Assembly (NCBI GenBank): GCA_025455005.1 | Contig: JALONH010000021.1 | Location: 1-48,605 of the forward strand | Source: Cytophagaceae bacterium | Lineage (GTDB): Bacteria > Bacteroidota > Bacteroidia > Cytophagales > Cytophagaceae | Length of the DNA: 48,605 nt | Direction of reading: 5' to 3' | Part shown: positions 6,606-15,495 of the stretch, one piece after another | How the letters are laid out: every line of letters starts with the position of its first letter | Numbering within the stretch: position 1 is the stretch's first letter | Made by a program: the position numbers and the translations under genes | Notes under the pieces: generated by a model | The model's input: only the letters and a program-made list of their open reading frames with translations | The model's database searches: none | What the model was told of the DNA's origin: nothing

Positions 6606-8009
6606 ATGACATTAATTAAGTCTATTTCCGGAATTAGAGGTACCATAGGGGGTAAACCGGGTGAAGCGCTAACACCTATTGATGTAGTCCAATTTGCGGC
6701 TGCATACGGTACCTGGGCTTTAGAACAATCCGAAAGTAACACCATCGTAATCGGTAGGGATGCACGCCTTTCCGGACCATGGATTTCTACTTTAGTCGTT
6801 CACACCTTACGTGCCATGGGCGTAGACATTGTTGATCTCGGCTTATCCACTACACCTACTGTAGAGATGGCCGTTGAAGAACACAATGCTGCGGGCGGCA
6901 TCATCATAACCGCCAGCCATAATCCGGCTCAATGGAATGCTTTAAAATTATTAAACAGCAGAGGAGAATTTGTATCCGAAAAAGACGGAAAAAAGATTTT
7001 GACTATTGCCCGTCGTAAAAACAGTACGTTCGCTGATGTTAAACATCTGGGTAAGTACACCGAAGATAAAAATGCCTTACAAAAACATATTGAAAAAATA
7101 GTTGCATTACCTTTAGTAAACGTAGAGGCCATACGAAAACGCAATTTTACTATTGCAATCGATGCTGTAAACTCTTCGGGTGGTATCGCTGTTCCTCTTT
7201 TATTAGAAGCCTTAGGCGTTCGACACATCAGCAAATACTTTTGTGAACCGGACGGACATTTTCCTCACAATCCGGAACCATTACCGGAAAACTTAACCCA
7301 CATTTCTTCTGAGATACAACGCGGTAAATTTGATCTTGGAATAGTCGTCGATCCGGATGTCGATCGCTTGTGCTTTGTCAATGAGGACGGCTCTATGTTT
7401 GGTGAAGAGTATACATTAGTGGCAATAGCCGACTATGTTCTGAAACATACTCCGGGCAATACGGTATCGAATCTCTCCAGTACACAAGCGTTGCAAGTAG
7501 TGACCGAGAAATATGGTAAAACCTATACGGCTTCAGCTGTTGGAGAAGTAAATGTTGTGACGGAAATGAAACGGACTCGTGCTGTGATAGGTGGCGAAGG
7601 AAATGGAGGTGTTATTTATCCGGAACTACATTATGGAAGAGACGCCTTAGTAGGAATAGCATTATTCTTATCGCATTTAGCGGAATATGGTAAATCGATT
7701 TCTATGTTACGAGCATCGTATCCTACATTTCATATTTCAAAAAACAAAATTGAATTAACTCCGGATGTAGATGTTGATTGTATTATAGAAGAAATAAAAA
7801 AACACTACAAATCAACGCCTATGATTACCGTAGATGGGGTTCGGTTTAATTTCGAATCCGGTTGGGTACACTTACGTAAGTCCAATACAGAGCCTATCAT
7901 TCGAATCTATTCTGAATCGAATACACAAGTGTTGGCTGATAACTTAGCCAAAAAAATTATAAGTGATATCAAAGAATTGATGGATACGAATGCGTGTTTA
8001 CTTCGATAA
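6606..8009 (+). CDS. glmM: Phosphoglucosamine mutase (phosphohexomutase family)
   Basis: This is an alpha-D-phosphohexomutase, most likely converting glucosamine-6-phosphate to glucosamine-1-phosphate for peptidoglycan and lipid A precursors. The phosphoserine loop TASHNP has Ser104. The metal loop DPDVDR spans 249-254. The sugar-binding 'GEGNGG' and the C-terminal phosphate-binding 'RKSNTEPIIRIYSES' are all present. The length is 467 aa. The WNALKLL after the Ser loop is common in Bacteroidota homologues. A phosphomannomutase or phosphoglucomutase activity cannot be excluded. It heads an operon whose next gene overlaps it by 20 bp. TAATTTAG upstream near 6551-6558 is a near match to the -7 consensus. 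Confidence 0.8.
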   Translation: MTLIKSISGIRGTIGGKPGEALTPIDVVQFAAAYGTWALEQSESNTIVIGRDARLSGPWISTLVVHTLRAMGVDIVDLGLSTTPTVEMAVEEHNAAGGIIITASHNPAQWNALKLLNSRGEFVSEKDGKKILTIARRKNSTFADVKHLGKYTEDKNALQKHIEKIVALPLVNVEAIRKRNFTIAIDAVNSSGGIAVPLLLEALGVRHISKYFCEPDGHFPHNPEPLPENLTHISSEIQRGKFDLGIVVDPDVDRLCFVNEDGSMFGEEYTLVAIADYVLKHTPGNTVSNLSSTQALQVVTEKYGKTYTASAVGEVNVVTEMKRTRAVIGGEGNGGVIYPELHYGRDALVGIALFLSHLAEYGKSISMLRASYPTFHISKNKIELTPDVDVDCIIEEIKKHYKSTPMITVDGVRFNFESGWVHLRKSNTEPIIRIYSESNTQVLADNLAKKIISDIKELMDTNACLLR

Positions 8010-9117
8010 CGCAGCGACTACCCCTTTAGCACCGGAAGTGCTGGAAGCCATGTTACCGTATTGGAAGGATGGTTTTGGGAATGCCTCTTCGATACATCAT
8101 TATGGTCGTCAGGCGCGCTCCGCAATTGAAATTGCACGCAAAAAAATAGCGGATCTTGTAGGCGCTACCGCAGCGGAAATCTTTTTTACATCCGGAGGTA
8201 CCGAAAGCGACAACACCGCCTTGATGGGTTGTGTTCGAGCGAATCAACTCCAACACATCATCACCTCCCGAATTGAACACCATGCCGTTTTGCATACGGT
8301 ACAGTACATGGAACAACAAGGCTGGATTCAAGTGCATTATGTAAAGTTATTGCCTAATGGAGATATTGACTTAACTCACTTAGAACTGTTGTTGGGTACC
8401 TACCCTAAGTCCATCGTCAGTTTAATGCATGGAAATAATGAAATAGGGAATCTATTGGATCTTACTACCGTTGGGTCTCTATGTCAGGAAAAGGGCGCTA
8501 TTTTTCATTCCGATACTGTTCAAACGTTAGGGCAATATTCTTGGAGTCTTTGGAATACACCGATTGATTTTATAGTAGGAAGTGCTCATAAATGTAATGG
8601 GCCAAAAGGTATTGGGCTATTGTATGCTCGAGCCGGAACACCCTTTCACAGTTATATACATGGAGGCGCACAAGAACGCAATCGACGAGGAGGTACCGAA
8701 AATACTGCTGGTATTGTAGGTTTTGCAAAAGCGCTAGAACTCTCCTATGAAGCGTTGGATAAAAACAAACAACATATACTTACTTTAAAACAAGCCTTAA
8801 TAAAGGGATTAATCGATATCCGTCCGGATATTTCCTTTAATGGAGCATCCGGATCAGTAGAGCAGAGTTTATCTACTGTTGTCAATGTAGCCTTACCTCC
8901 TTCAGAAAAAAATGAAATGCTATTGATGAATTTAGACATAGCTCACATTGCCGCTTCTGCAGGTAGCGCCTGTACCAGCGGGACTGCTATAGGATCTCAT
9001 GTATTAGAAGCCATAGGAGCTAAAGCGGATTGGGGTTACGTCCGATTCTCATTAGGAAAACAAAACACTTTGGAAGAAGTCAAGTATGTGGTGAATACAT
9101 TAAAAGAGATAGTGTAA
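7990..9117 (+). CDS. Cysteine desulfurase (NifS/IscS family)
   Basis: A PLP-dependent enzyme that removes sulfur from cysteine as a persulfide for Fe-S clusters or thio-modifications. 'VYFDNAATTPL' opens the protein. The PLP lysine is Lys201 in 'SAHKCNGPKG'. The persulfide cysteine is Cys328 in 'SAGSACTSG', followed by 'VRFSLGKQNT'. The length of 375 aa is normal. The start at 7990 overlaps the end of the mutase gene in another frame, which implies translational coupling. No iscU or suf genes are nearby, so the sulfur acceptor is unknown. Confidence 0.9.
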   Translation: MRVYFDNAATTPLAPEVLEAMLPYWKDGFGNASSIHHYGRQARSAIEIARKKIADLVGATAAEIFFTSGGTESDNTALMGCVRANQLQHIITSRIEHHAVLHTVQYMEQQGWIQVHYVKLLPNGDIDLTHLELLLGTYPKSIVSLMHGNNEIGNLLDLTTVGSLCQEKGAIFHSDTVQTLGQYSWSLWNTPIDFIVGSAHKCNGPKGIGLLYARAGTPFHSYIHGGAQERNRRGGTENTAGIVGFAKALELSYEALDKNKQHILTLKQALIKGLIDIRPDISFNGASGSVEQSLSTVVNVALPPSEKNEMLLMNLDIAHIAASAGSACTSGTAIGSHVLEAIGAKADWGYVRFSLGKQNTLEEVKYVVNTLKEIV

Positions 9118-9120
9118 TAC

Positions 9121-10170
9121 ATGACAACCAATAGACTGGAAGGTTTAGATTTTTTAAGAGGTATTTCCATTCTGGGTGTTATTCTATTTCATCTGGGTTA
9201 TTTGTATTTTGGCTGGGTTGGCGTAGAATGTTTTTTTATACTCAGTGGATTTTTAATTGCTCAATTACTGTGCAAGGAATACGCTGAGAATAAAAAAATA
9301 AAGCCCTTTCGTTTTTTAATCCGAAGGGGCTTTAAAATATATCCGCTTTACTATTTATTTATCCTATTCACATATTTAGTTTATGATACTGAACGAACCC
9401 TTAAGATGATATTAGGCGATTTGTTTTTTATTAGAAACTATCTGGGTGGGTCTTGGGCACATACTTGGTCCATATGTGTGGAAGAACATTTTTATCTTCT
9501 CATAGCCTTCATATTATGGATAGCCTCTTCTAAAGACTATACCTATTGGCATAAAATAATCCCTAAGACATTTTTATTTTTTATTCTTACCCCTTTAATA
9601 TTACGAACGGTTAACTATTATGGGGAAATCTATTGGGGAGAAAGTTTCCTTTTTGGAATATTAGCAAGAATTGTTCATACACATAACCGTATTGACTCCT
9701 TGTTTTGTGGTGCCTTATTAGGTTATTATTACACTTTTTTTAAGGACGCAGTATTTAATTGGATAGTAAAGTTTAAAGGTCTACTCTTTATTATAATAAT
9801 AATAGGACTATATTTTATTTTGACCCATATCAGAGGAAACCTTATTTACGACACTATCGGATACTCTTTCCTTAACCTCTTTTTTGGTGTCCTACTACTC
9901 CTTTTATTGAAAATAGGTACTCATGAGCGGTATGCCTTCTGGTTCAAAAATCCAATTTATTTATGGGTTTCCCGTTTAGGCACCTATTCTTATGTAGCCT
10001 ACTTAATACATATACCCATAATACAATTCATACATCACCTTATGGATGATAATGATTATAATATTTTTCCTCCTCTACTCGCTTTAATTTCAGTATTTGT
10101 ATTCTCTTGGCTAATTAGTAAATATGTAGAACAACCTATATTACGTTATCGAAATCAACACTATAAATAG
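9121..10170 (+). CDS. Acyltransferase 3 family membrane protein (OafA/YrhL-like)
   Basis: A 349-aa integral membrane O-acyltransferase, which typically acetylates surface sugars. 'LEGLDFLRGISILGVILFHLG' in its first helix includes the conserved RG and the histidine near residue 24. 'ECFFILSGFLIAQLL' and 'WSICVEEHFYLL' are family signatures. About ten membrane helices fit. It begins 3 nt after the cysteine desulfurase stop, so it is co-transcribed. The acceptor substrate is unknown, and no glycan gene cluster is visible to help. Confidence 0.88.
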   Translation: MTTNRLEGLDFLRGISILGVILFHLGYLYFGWVGVECFFILSGFLIAQLLCKEYAENKKIKPFRFLIRRGFKIYPLYYLFILFTYLVYDTERTLKMILGDLFFIRNYLGGSWAHTWSICVEEHFYLLIAFILWIASSKDYTYWHKIIPKTFLFFILTPLILRTVNYYGEIYWGESFLFGILARIVHTHNRIDSLFCGALLGYYYTFFKDAVFNWIVKFKGLLFIIIIIGLYFILTHIRGNLIYDTIGYSFLNLFFGVLLLLLLKIGTHERYAFWFKNPIYLWVSRLGTYSYVAYLIHIPIIQFIHHLMDDNDYNIFPPLLALISVFVFSWLISKYVEQPILRYRNQHYK

Positions 10171-10174
10171 GCAT

Positions 10175-10726
10175 ATGAAATCCAAAACCGTCTTACTCCG
10201 CATCTCCTTAGTGCTCCTTTTTTCATTCAACAAGAATAATATTCAAACCCAACAACCCTTTCCAAAATGGAGTTGTGTTACATTAAGTGGTAATACTTTT
10301 GTTATACCGGACAGCATTAAAAATGGGAAGTATACAATAATTGGCCTAGCCTTTTCAAAAAAAGCAGAACAAAATTTATCGACCTGGTTTACTCCTACCT
10401 ACCAATATTTTATTCAAAAAAGAAAGACCTTGTTTGCAGAAGAGGCATATGATGTAAACACCTATTTTGTTGGTGTAATTTCCGGTGCTAACAAAGCACT
10501 GGCAGATGAAGCCATCAAACAATTAAAAGCAAATACACCGGTAGAGCTCCAACCCCATGTATTAACTTATGTAGGAGAATTTTCCTCTTACAAAAAAACA
10601 TTAGGTATATCGAATGCCGATGATCCTTATATTTACGTACTCAATGAAAAAAATGTGATCGTATACCAAACCAGTGGCCCCTATACTTCCACTAAAATGG
10701 AAGGTATAACCAATGCATTAGAATAA
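10175..10726 (+). CDS. Exported protein of unknown function, possible thioredoxin-like fold
   Basis: A 183-aa protein with an N-terminal hydrophobic segment (LLRISLVLLFSF), starting 4 nt after the acyltransferase gene. 'GKYTIIGLAFSKKAEQNLSTW' and later 'DDPYIYVLNEKNVIVYQTSG' resemble the strands of thioredoxin-like or ATP10-like proteins. The CxxC pair is absent, so it would not be a redox enzyme. The fold is only a suggestion. Confidence 0.5.
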   Translation: MKSKTVLLRISLVLLFSFNKNNIQTQQPFPKWSCVTLSGNTFVIPDSIKNGKYTIIGLAFSKKAEQNLSTWFTPTYQYFIQKRKTLFAEEAYDVNTYFVGVISGANKALADEAIKQLKANTPVELQPHVLTYVGEFSSYKKTLGISNADDPYIYVLNEKNVIVYQTSGPYTSTKMEGITNALE

Positions 10727-10828
10727 ACGGGAATGGTTCGACTCTTTTTTCGATGGTTTGCACAATTGTGTGCACGTATTGTGAAATTTTGAAACATCGT
10801 GTTCACACTTTTATTAGGACTTTTGTAT

Positions 10829-11179
10829 ATGCACAAAGGTCAAGTTTTAGAAAAAGCGATACGCAATTCCGGATATACGCTTACGGAAGTAGCGAAACGA
10901 GCTAAAATTAGCAGACGACATTTGTACAATATTTTTCAAATGAAAAGTCCCGACCCGGATATGATTCAACTGATTGGAAAAATCATACATGTGGACGTAA
11001 GCGCTTTAGTTCAATATCAAAAAAAACAGACGTTATCCAGTAGTGCGGAAAATGCTGTAACATATGGAATAGACAAACAGGATACCGCGATGGAATACTG
11101 GAAAAACAAATACATTGCACTGTTGGAAGAATACACCGCTTTATTAAAAAAAGTAGAAAAGAGCAAAAAGTCCTTTTAA
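10829..11179 (+). CDS. Small HTH DNA-binding protein with C-terminal KYIALLEE helix
   Basis: A 116-aa protein. An upstream TTG at 10799 would extend it, but the ATG at 10829 aligns with the start of its paralogue at 43671. The N-terminal half is an XRE/Cro-like helix-turn-helix ('YTLTEVAKRAKISRRHLYNIF'-type, residues about 16-36). The tail 'MEYWKNKYIALLEEYTALLKK' looks like a short coiled coil for dimerisation. The paralogue (43342-43671, minus strand) has the same layout, 'HKG...LYNIF...YW..KYIALLEE'. A near -7 element GACTTTTG abuts the start. Palindromic pieces such as CACAATTGTG near 10762 could be operators. The target genes are unknown. Confidence 0.75.
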   Translation: MHKGQVLEKAIRNSGYTLTEVAKRAKISRRHLYNIFQMKSPDPDMIQLIGKIIHVDVSALVQYQKKQTLSSSAENAVTYGIDKQDTAMEYWKNKYIALLEEYTALLKKVEKSKKSF

Positions 11180-11298
11180 ATTCTATTTCTTGTCGGTTAA
11201 CTACGAGGGTATTAAGCTACCGATAAGGAAATGTGGATTAATTCCTTATTTTAAGAATTAAAAAGTGTATTTTAGTTATCCTAAAAGAACTCTTTCTT

Positions 11299-12831
11299 AT
11301 GCGCACTTTCTACACTATTTTTACAATGGTTATACTTTTTATCCATTGTTCCTCGGCACAAACGGCAAACAACTTAGGTCCTGCCATCAACTCCAGTTAT
11401 GCTGAACTCAATCCTATAATAGCAAATGGCGGTAAGCGTTTGTATTTTGTAGTTTCTGACCATCCTTCCAATTACAAAGCAGGCACCGGTCGTTTTACTC
11501 AAGACATTTGGTATAGTGATAAGGATAGTAATGGGGTATGGAGTGAACGCAAACCAATGCCGTATCCAGTTAATTCCTATCTTATCAATAGTGTGGAAGC
11601 GACAGACCCTTCCGGAAAAATCCTGATTTTGAAAGGCGCTTTTACAGATGGCAAATATGTGGGTAGAGGCTATTCTTACACTTACTTAAGCAAACAAGGA
11701 TGGACAAGTCCTCAATCCATTACTATAGGCAACTACACTAATATGGATAAAGGGGTATTTTCCGGATTAACGATAACGCCGGACATGAAAGCTGTTATTC
11801 TTTCCTTTTCTGAAGACTCCGCCAGCTCCAATCAAGATTTATATATAGCCCTGCGCATAGGACGCACTACTCTATCTACACCAATCCCACTGCGCATACT
11901 CAATACTACTGCCGATGAAAGCACTCCTTACATTGCTGCCGATGGTCGTACTCTATACTTCACGTCCAATCGTAAAGGTGCTATGGGTATACGAGACATT
12001 TATATGAGTCGGAGAATCGGGAATGGTTGGGACAAATGGACCACTCCGGTCAACTTAGGACCCAGTATTAATACAGAAGATTCCGAATCGTATTTTACCA
12101 TTGATCCGGAAACTCAAATGGCATATTATGTAAGTACAAATAACAGCATGGGTAAAGAAGATATTGTACAAATAGCTTTAGAACCGTCTATGCGCCCACA
12201 AGCTACTTATGTATTACGGGGAATTATGAAAGATGGTATTACAGGAAATCCATTAGGAGGAGAAGTAATATACCATGACTTAGTTACCGGTGCTGAAAAC
12301 GGACGCGTTCTTTCCGATGAGACTACAGGAGAATACGTTGTGTATTTAGAAAAAGACCTAACGTATGGTATCGAAGCGACAGCTCCCGGTTACATTGGAT
12401 TGTCCTACTACATTGATGAAGGAACCTTTGGTAATGCCAAAACAAGAAACGTAACCCTTTATTTATTCCCTATACAAGCCGGAACCAGTATACCGCTGAC
12501 AAATGTTTTCTTTGCAACCGGAAAGTCTACCTTATTACCATCCTCAACTCCTCAGTTAAATCGATTGGTCACCATATTAAAAGAATATCCAACAATGACT
12601 TTACAAATCAATGGCCATACGGATAATACCGGAAGTGCTGCGTTGAATACAACGTTGTCTAAACAGAGAGCAGCTGAAGTAAAAAAATACCTGACTCAAA
12701 AAGGGTTCGACGCCGGAAGGTTTTCTACTACCGGTTATGGCTCTTCTAAACCAATTGCGGACAATACAACAGCGAACGGTAGACAACAAAACCGACGCGT
12801 TGAAATTGTAATTCTAAAAGTTGACCGCTGA
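11299..12831 (+). CDS. OmpA-family protein with PD40 beta-propeller
   Basis: A 510-aa exported envelope protein with a signal peptide of about 20 residues ending SSAQ. Residues about 25-300 carry PD40/WD40-like strands, such as 'YIAADGRTLYFTSNRKG' and 'NLGPSINTEDSESYFTIDP'. A carboxypeptidase-regulatory-like domain follows at about 310-385 ('GIMKDGITGNPLGG'). The OmpA C-terminal peptidoglycan-binding domain runs from about 402 to the end, with 'NGHTDNTG' (438-445) and 'NRRVEI' (498-503). This three-part order is common in Bacteroidota and tethers the outer membrane to peptidoglycan. TATTTTAG at about 11269 is a near match to the -7 element. Confidence 0.88.
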   Translation: MRTFYTIFTMVILFIHCSSAQTANNLGPAINSSYAELNPIIANGGKRLYFVVSDHPSNYKAGTGRFTQDIWYSDKDSNGVWSERKPMPYPVNSYLINSVEATDPSGKILILKGAFTDGKYVGRGYSYTYLSKQGWTSPQSITIGNYTNMDKGVFSGLTITPDMKAVILSFSEDSASSNQDLYIALRIGRTTLSTPIPLRILNTTADESTPYIAADGRTLYFTSNRKGAMGIRDIYMSRRIGNGWDKWTTPVNLGPSINTEDSESYFTIDPETQMAYYVSTNNSMGKEDIVQIALEPSMRPQATYVLRGIMKDGITGNPLGGEVIYHDLVTGAENGRVLSDETTGEYVVYLEKDLTYGIEATAPGYIGLSYYIDEGTFGNAKTRNVTLYLFPIQAGTSIPLTNVFFATGKSTLLPSSTPQLNRLVTILKEYPTMTLQINGHTDNTGSAALNTTLSKQRAAEVKKYLTQKGFDAGRFSTTGYGSSKPIADNTTANGRQQNRRVEIVILKVDR

Positions 12832-12832
12832 T

Positions 12833-12864
12833 AAAAAAAGCCCGATATTTTATCGGGCTTTTTT
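12833..12864. terminator. Bidirectional intrinsic terminator between the ompA-like and glyS genes
   Basis: GCCCGATA (12840-12847) pairs with TATCGGGC (12851-12858) around a TTT loop. It is flanked by an A run on the left and a T run on the right, so it can end both convergent genes. Confidence 0.9.
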
Positions 12865-12880
12865 ATGTTATCTATTCCAA

Positions 12881-14383
12881 TTATAATTTTTCTAAAATAC
12901 TTTTCCAGCTAGTGGCTTTACGAATCTTTACGCGTAAATCACTTATAGCTACGCGCTCTTGCTCCATGGAGTCCCTATGACGAATCGTTACGGTATTATC
13001 TTCCAATGTTTGATGGTCTACTGCAATACAAAACGGTGTTCCGATTAAGTCGTTTCGAGTATACCGTTTTCCTATAGAATCCTTATCTTCATATGTAACC
13101 TTCACATCGTATTTCAATTCATTATAAATTTCCATTGCCTTCTCCGGTAATCCATCCTTCTTCGTTATTGGTAAAATCGCAGCTTTGATCGGTGCTAAGG
13201 CCGGATGTAATTTTAAATACGTTCTTTCTTTTTGTTGTTCCCCTTCGCCGCTTACTTCTTCTGTATATGCATTACACAATACGGCTAAGAAACAGCGGTC
13301 TGCACCTACCGACGTTTCCACTACATAAGGGACATAATTACCATACGGTTTTCCCGTCGCCTCATCTATATCATTATCAAAATATTGTTGTTTCTTTTTC
13401 GACAACTCCTGGTGATTACCTAAATCAAAGTCCGTACGAGAATGTATGCCTTCCATTTCCTTAAAGCCAAAAGGGAATTCAAACTCAATATCTACCGCTG
13501 CATTGGCATAGTGTGCTAATTTTTCATGGTCATGAAACCGTAATTTGTTTGTCGGTAGGCCTAGTGCCTGATGCCATTTCATTCGAACTTCTTTCCACTT
13601 GTTGTACCACTCCATTTCTGTTCCGGGACGTATAAAAAATTGCATTTCCATTTGTTCAAACTCCCGCATACGGAATGTAAACTGACGAGCAACAATTTCA
13701 TTTCGAAAGGCTTTTCCAATCTGAGCAATACCAAACGGTATTTTCATCCGACCGGTTTTTTGAACATTTAAGAAATTCACAAAAATTCCTTGTGCCGTCT
13801 CCGGACGCAAGTATATCAAGGAAGTATCTTCAGCTACTGAACCTACTTGTGTAGAAAACATTAAATTAAACTGCCGTACTTCTGTCCAGTTGGCCGTACC
13901 GCTCACCGGGCATTTTATTCCTGTTTGTATAATTAAATCTTGAACGGCTTTTAAATCATTCGCTTCCAACAAACGCGCTAATTTTTTTACTAAAGCATCC
14001 CCTTCATCTTTTTTACCGGCTGCTTCTAGTGCTGCAGCGTGTTCTTCTACCAAAACATCCGCTCTATATCTTTTTTTGGAATCTTTGTTGTCAATCATGG
14101 GATCACTAAATCCATCCACATGTCCGGACGCCTTCCAAGTTAAAGGGTGCATAAAAATCGCCGCGTCTATCCCAACGATATTATCGTTCAACTGCGTCAT
14201 GGCTTTATACCACACCGTTTTTATGTTGTTTTTTAATTCAACACCCATTTGACCATAATCGTAAACCGCCGCTAAACCATCATAGATTTCAGAGGATGGA
14301 AATACAAAACCATATTCCTTAGCATGAGCTACGACTTTTTTCATGATTCCCGCTTCTGCAGGTGCTACAACTTTCTGTTCCAT
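12881..14383 (-). CDS. glyS: Glycyl-tRNA synthetase, alpha2 dimeric type
   Basis: A class II aminoacyl-tRNA synthetase that charges tRNA-Gly. The 500-aa single-chain form matches the dimeric eukaryotic/archaeal-like GlyRS used by Bacteroidota, not the alpha2beta2 type. The N-terminal 'FVFPSSEIYDGLAAVYDYGQMG', 'YLRPETAQGIFVNF' (motif 2 region), 'FRNEIVARQFTFRMREFEQME' in part and 'VVETSVGADRCFLAVL' (motif 3 region) are all visible. It ends at the shared terminator. Confidence 0.93.
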   Translation of the reverse strand: MEQKVVAPAEAGIMKKVVAHAKEYGFVFPSSEIYDGLAAVYDYGQMGVELKNNIKTVWYKAMTQLNDNIVGIDAAIFMHPLTWKASGHVDGFSDPMIDNKDSKKRYRADVLVEEHAAALEAAGKKDEGDALVKKLARLLEANDLKAVQDLIIQTGIKCPVSGTANWTEVRQFNLMFSTQVGSVAEDTSLIYLRPETAQGIFVNFLNVQKTGRMKIPFGIAQIGKAFRNEIVARQFTFRMREFEQMEMQFFIRPGTEMEWYNKWKEVRMKWHQALGLPTNKLRFHDHEKLAHYANAAVDIEFEFPFGFKEMEGIHSRTDFDLGNHQELSKKKQQYFDNDIDEATGKPYGNYVPYVVETSVGADRCFLAVLCNAYTEEVSGEGEQQKERTYLKLHPALAPIKAAILPITKKDGLPEKAMEIYNELKYDVKVTYEDKDSIGKRYTRNDLIGTPFCIAVDHQTLEDNTVTIRHRDSMEQERVAISDLRVKIRKATSWKSILEKL

Positions 14384-14426
14384 GTGTGTGTTTCTTAAAA
14401 GGATGAAAAAGCTTATCCTTTTTTGT

Positions 14427-14434
14427 TAAGTTTG
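14427..14434 (+). promoter_or_regulatory. TAnnTTTG-type -7 promoter element (TAAGTTTG) before hemH
   Basis: TAAGTTTG is an exact match to TAnnTTTG and lies 18 nt before the hemH ATG at 14453, giving a leader of only about a dozen nucleotides. It also argues against the in-frame TTG at 14423 as the start. Confidence 0.6.
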
Positions 14435-14452
14435 CAAAATAAACAGGTTTCT

Positions 14453-15487
14453 ATGGCATTGCCTAATAAAAATTCTAAAACAGCGGTCTTCTTAATCAAT
14501 TTAGGTACGCCGGATAGTACCAAAACATCGGATGTTCGTAAATACCTTCGTCAGTTTTTGATGGACCGACGGGTCATCGACATTCCTTGGATCAACCGTT
14601 GGATGCTCATTAACCTTATCATTGCCCCATTCAGAGCCCCTAAATCTGCTCATGAATATCGGAAACTTTGGACCGAAAGAGGTTCCCCGTTGATGTTTCA
14701 TGGATTGGATGTCAAGGAGTTATTACAAAAAGCGCTAGGAGAGGACTATACCGTTGTCTTGGGTATGCGCTACCAAAATCCGAGTATAGAATCTGCCGCA
14801 AAACAACTTGAAGGAAAGGGATATAACAAGGTTATTATCATACCATTATTTCCTCAATATGCCTCCGCCTCTACCGGTTCTGCAGTGGAAGAAGCATTAA
14901 GAGTCCTGCAACAATGGGAAATCACGCCGGATATATCTGTGGTATCTAAATTTTTTGACCACCCTCTCTTTATTCAAGCATTTGCAGACTTAGGGCGCCA
15001 CTATATGGCCGAAAGAAAATGGGACCATTTCATTTTCTCTTACCATGGGATTCCCGAACGGCAAATTAAAAGAGGGTCTATAGAGGGTTATTGTCAACTT
15101 GGCGCTTGTTGCAATAAATACGGTCCTAAAAATCTACACTGTTATCGAGCGCAATGTTATGAAACGACCCGACTCCTGGTTCAGGCATTAGGGCTTCAAG
15201 AAGGGCAGTATTCCGTTAGTTTTCAAAGTAGATTAGGAAAAACCCCTTGGATAAAACCTTATACCGACCATACTATAGAAGCGTTAGCGAAAGAAGGCAA
15301 AAAAAGTATTTTGTTTTTCTCACCATCGTTTATTGCCGACTGTTTGGAGACAACCGTTGAAGGAGGTGAAGAATATAAAGAATTGTTTGAAGAAAACGGC
15401 GGGGAACATTGGCAACTGGTAGAGAGTTTAAATACGAGTCCTACCTGGATAGCTTGTTTGAAAGATTTAGTAGAAAACTCCCGATAA
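14453..15487 (+). CDS. hemH: Ferrochelatase
   Basis: This enzyme inserts ferrous iron into protoporphyrin IX, the last step of protoheme synthesis. 'AVFLINLGTPDS' opens the protein. The metal-binding histidine is His198 in 'FSYHGIPERQ'. The C-terminal glutamate region is 'SPSFIADCLETTVE'. The length of 344 aa is normal. A Cys-rich stretch after the active His ('YCQLGACCNKYGPKNLHC' region) recalls homologues with extra cysteines. The start at 14453 is chosen because the -7 element lies directly upstream. The next gene begins 8 nt after the stop. Confidence 0.93.
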   Translation: MALPNKNSKTAVFLINLGTPDSTKTSDVRKYLRQFLMDRRVIDIPWINRWMLINLIIAPFRAPKSAHEYRKLWTERGSPLMFHGLDVKELLQKALGEDYTVVLGMRYQNPSIESAAKQLEGKGYNKVIIIPLFPQYASASTGSAVEEALRVLQQWEITPDISVVSKFFDHPLFIQAFADLGRHYMAERKWDHFIFSYHGIPERQIKRGSIEGYCQLGACCNKYGPKNLHCYRAQCYETTRLLVQALGLQEGQYSVSFQSRLGKTPWIKPYTDHTIEALAKEGKKSILFFSPSFIADCLETTVEGGEEYKELFEENGGEHWQLVESLNTSPTWIACLKDLVENSR

Positions 15488-15495
15488 CTCTACCT

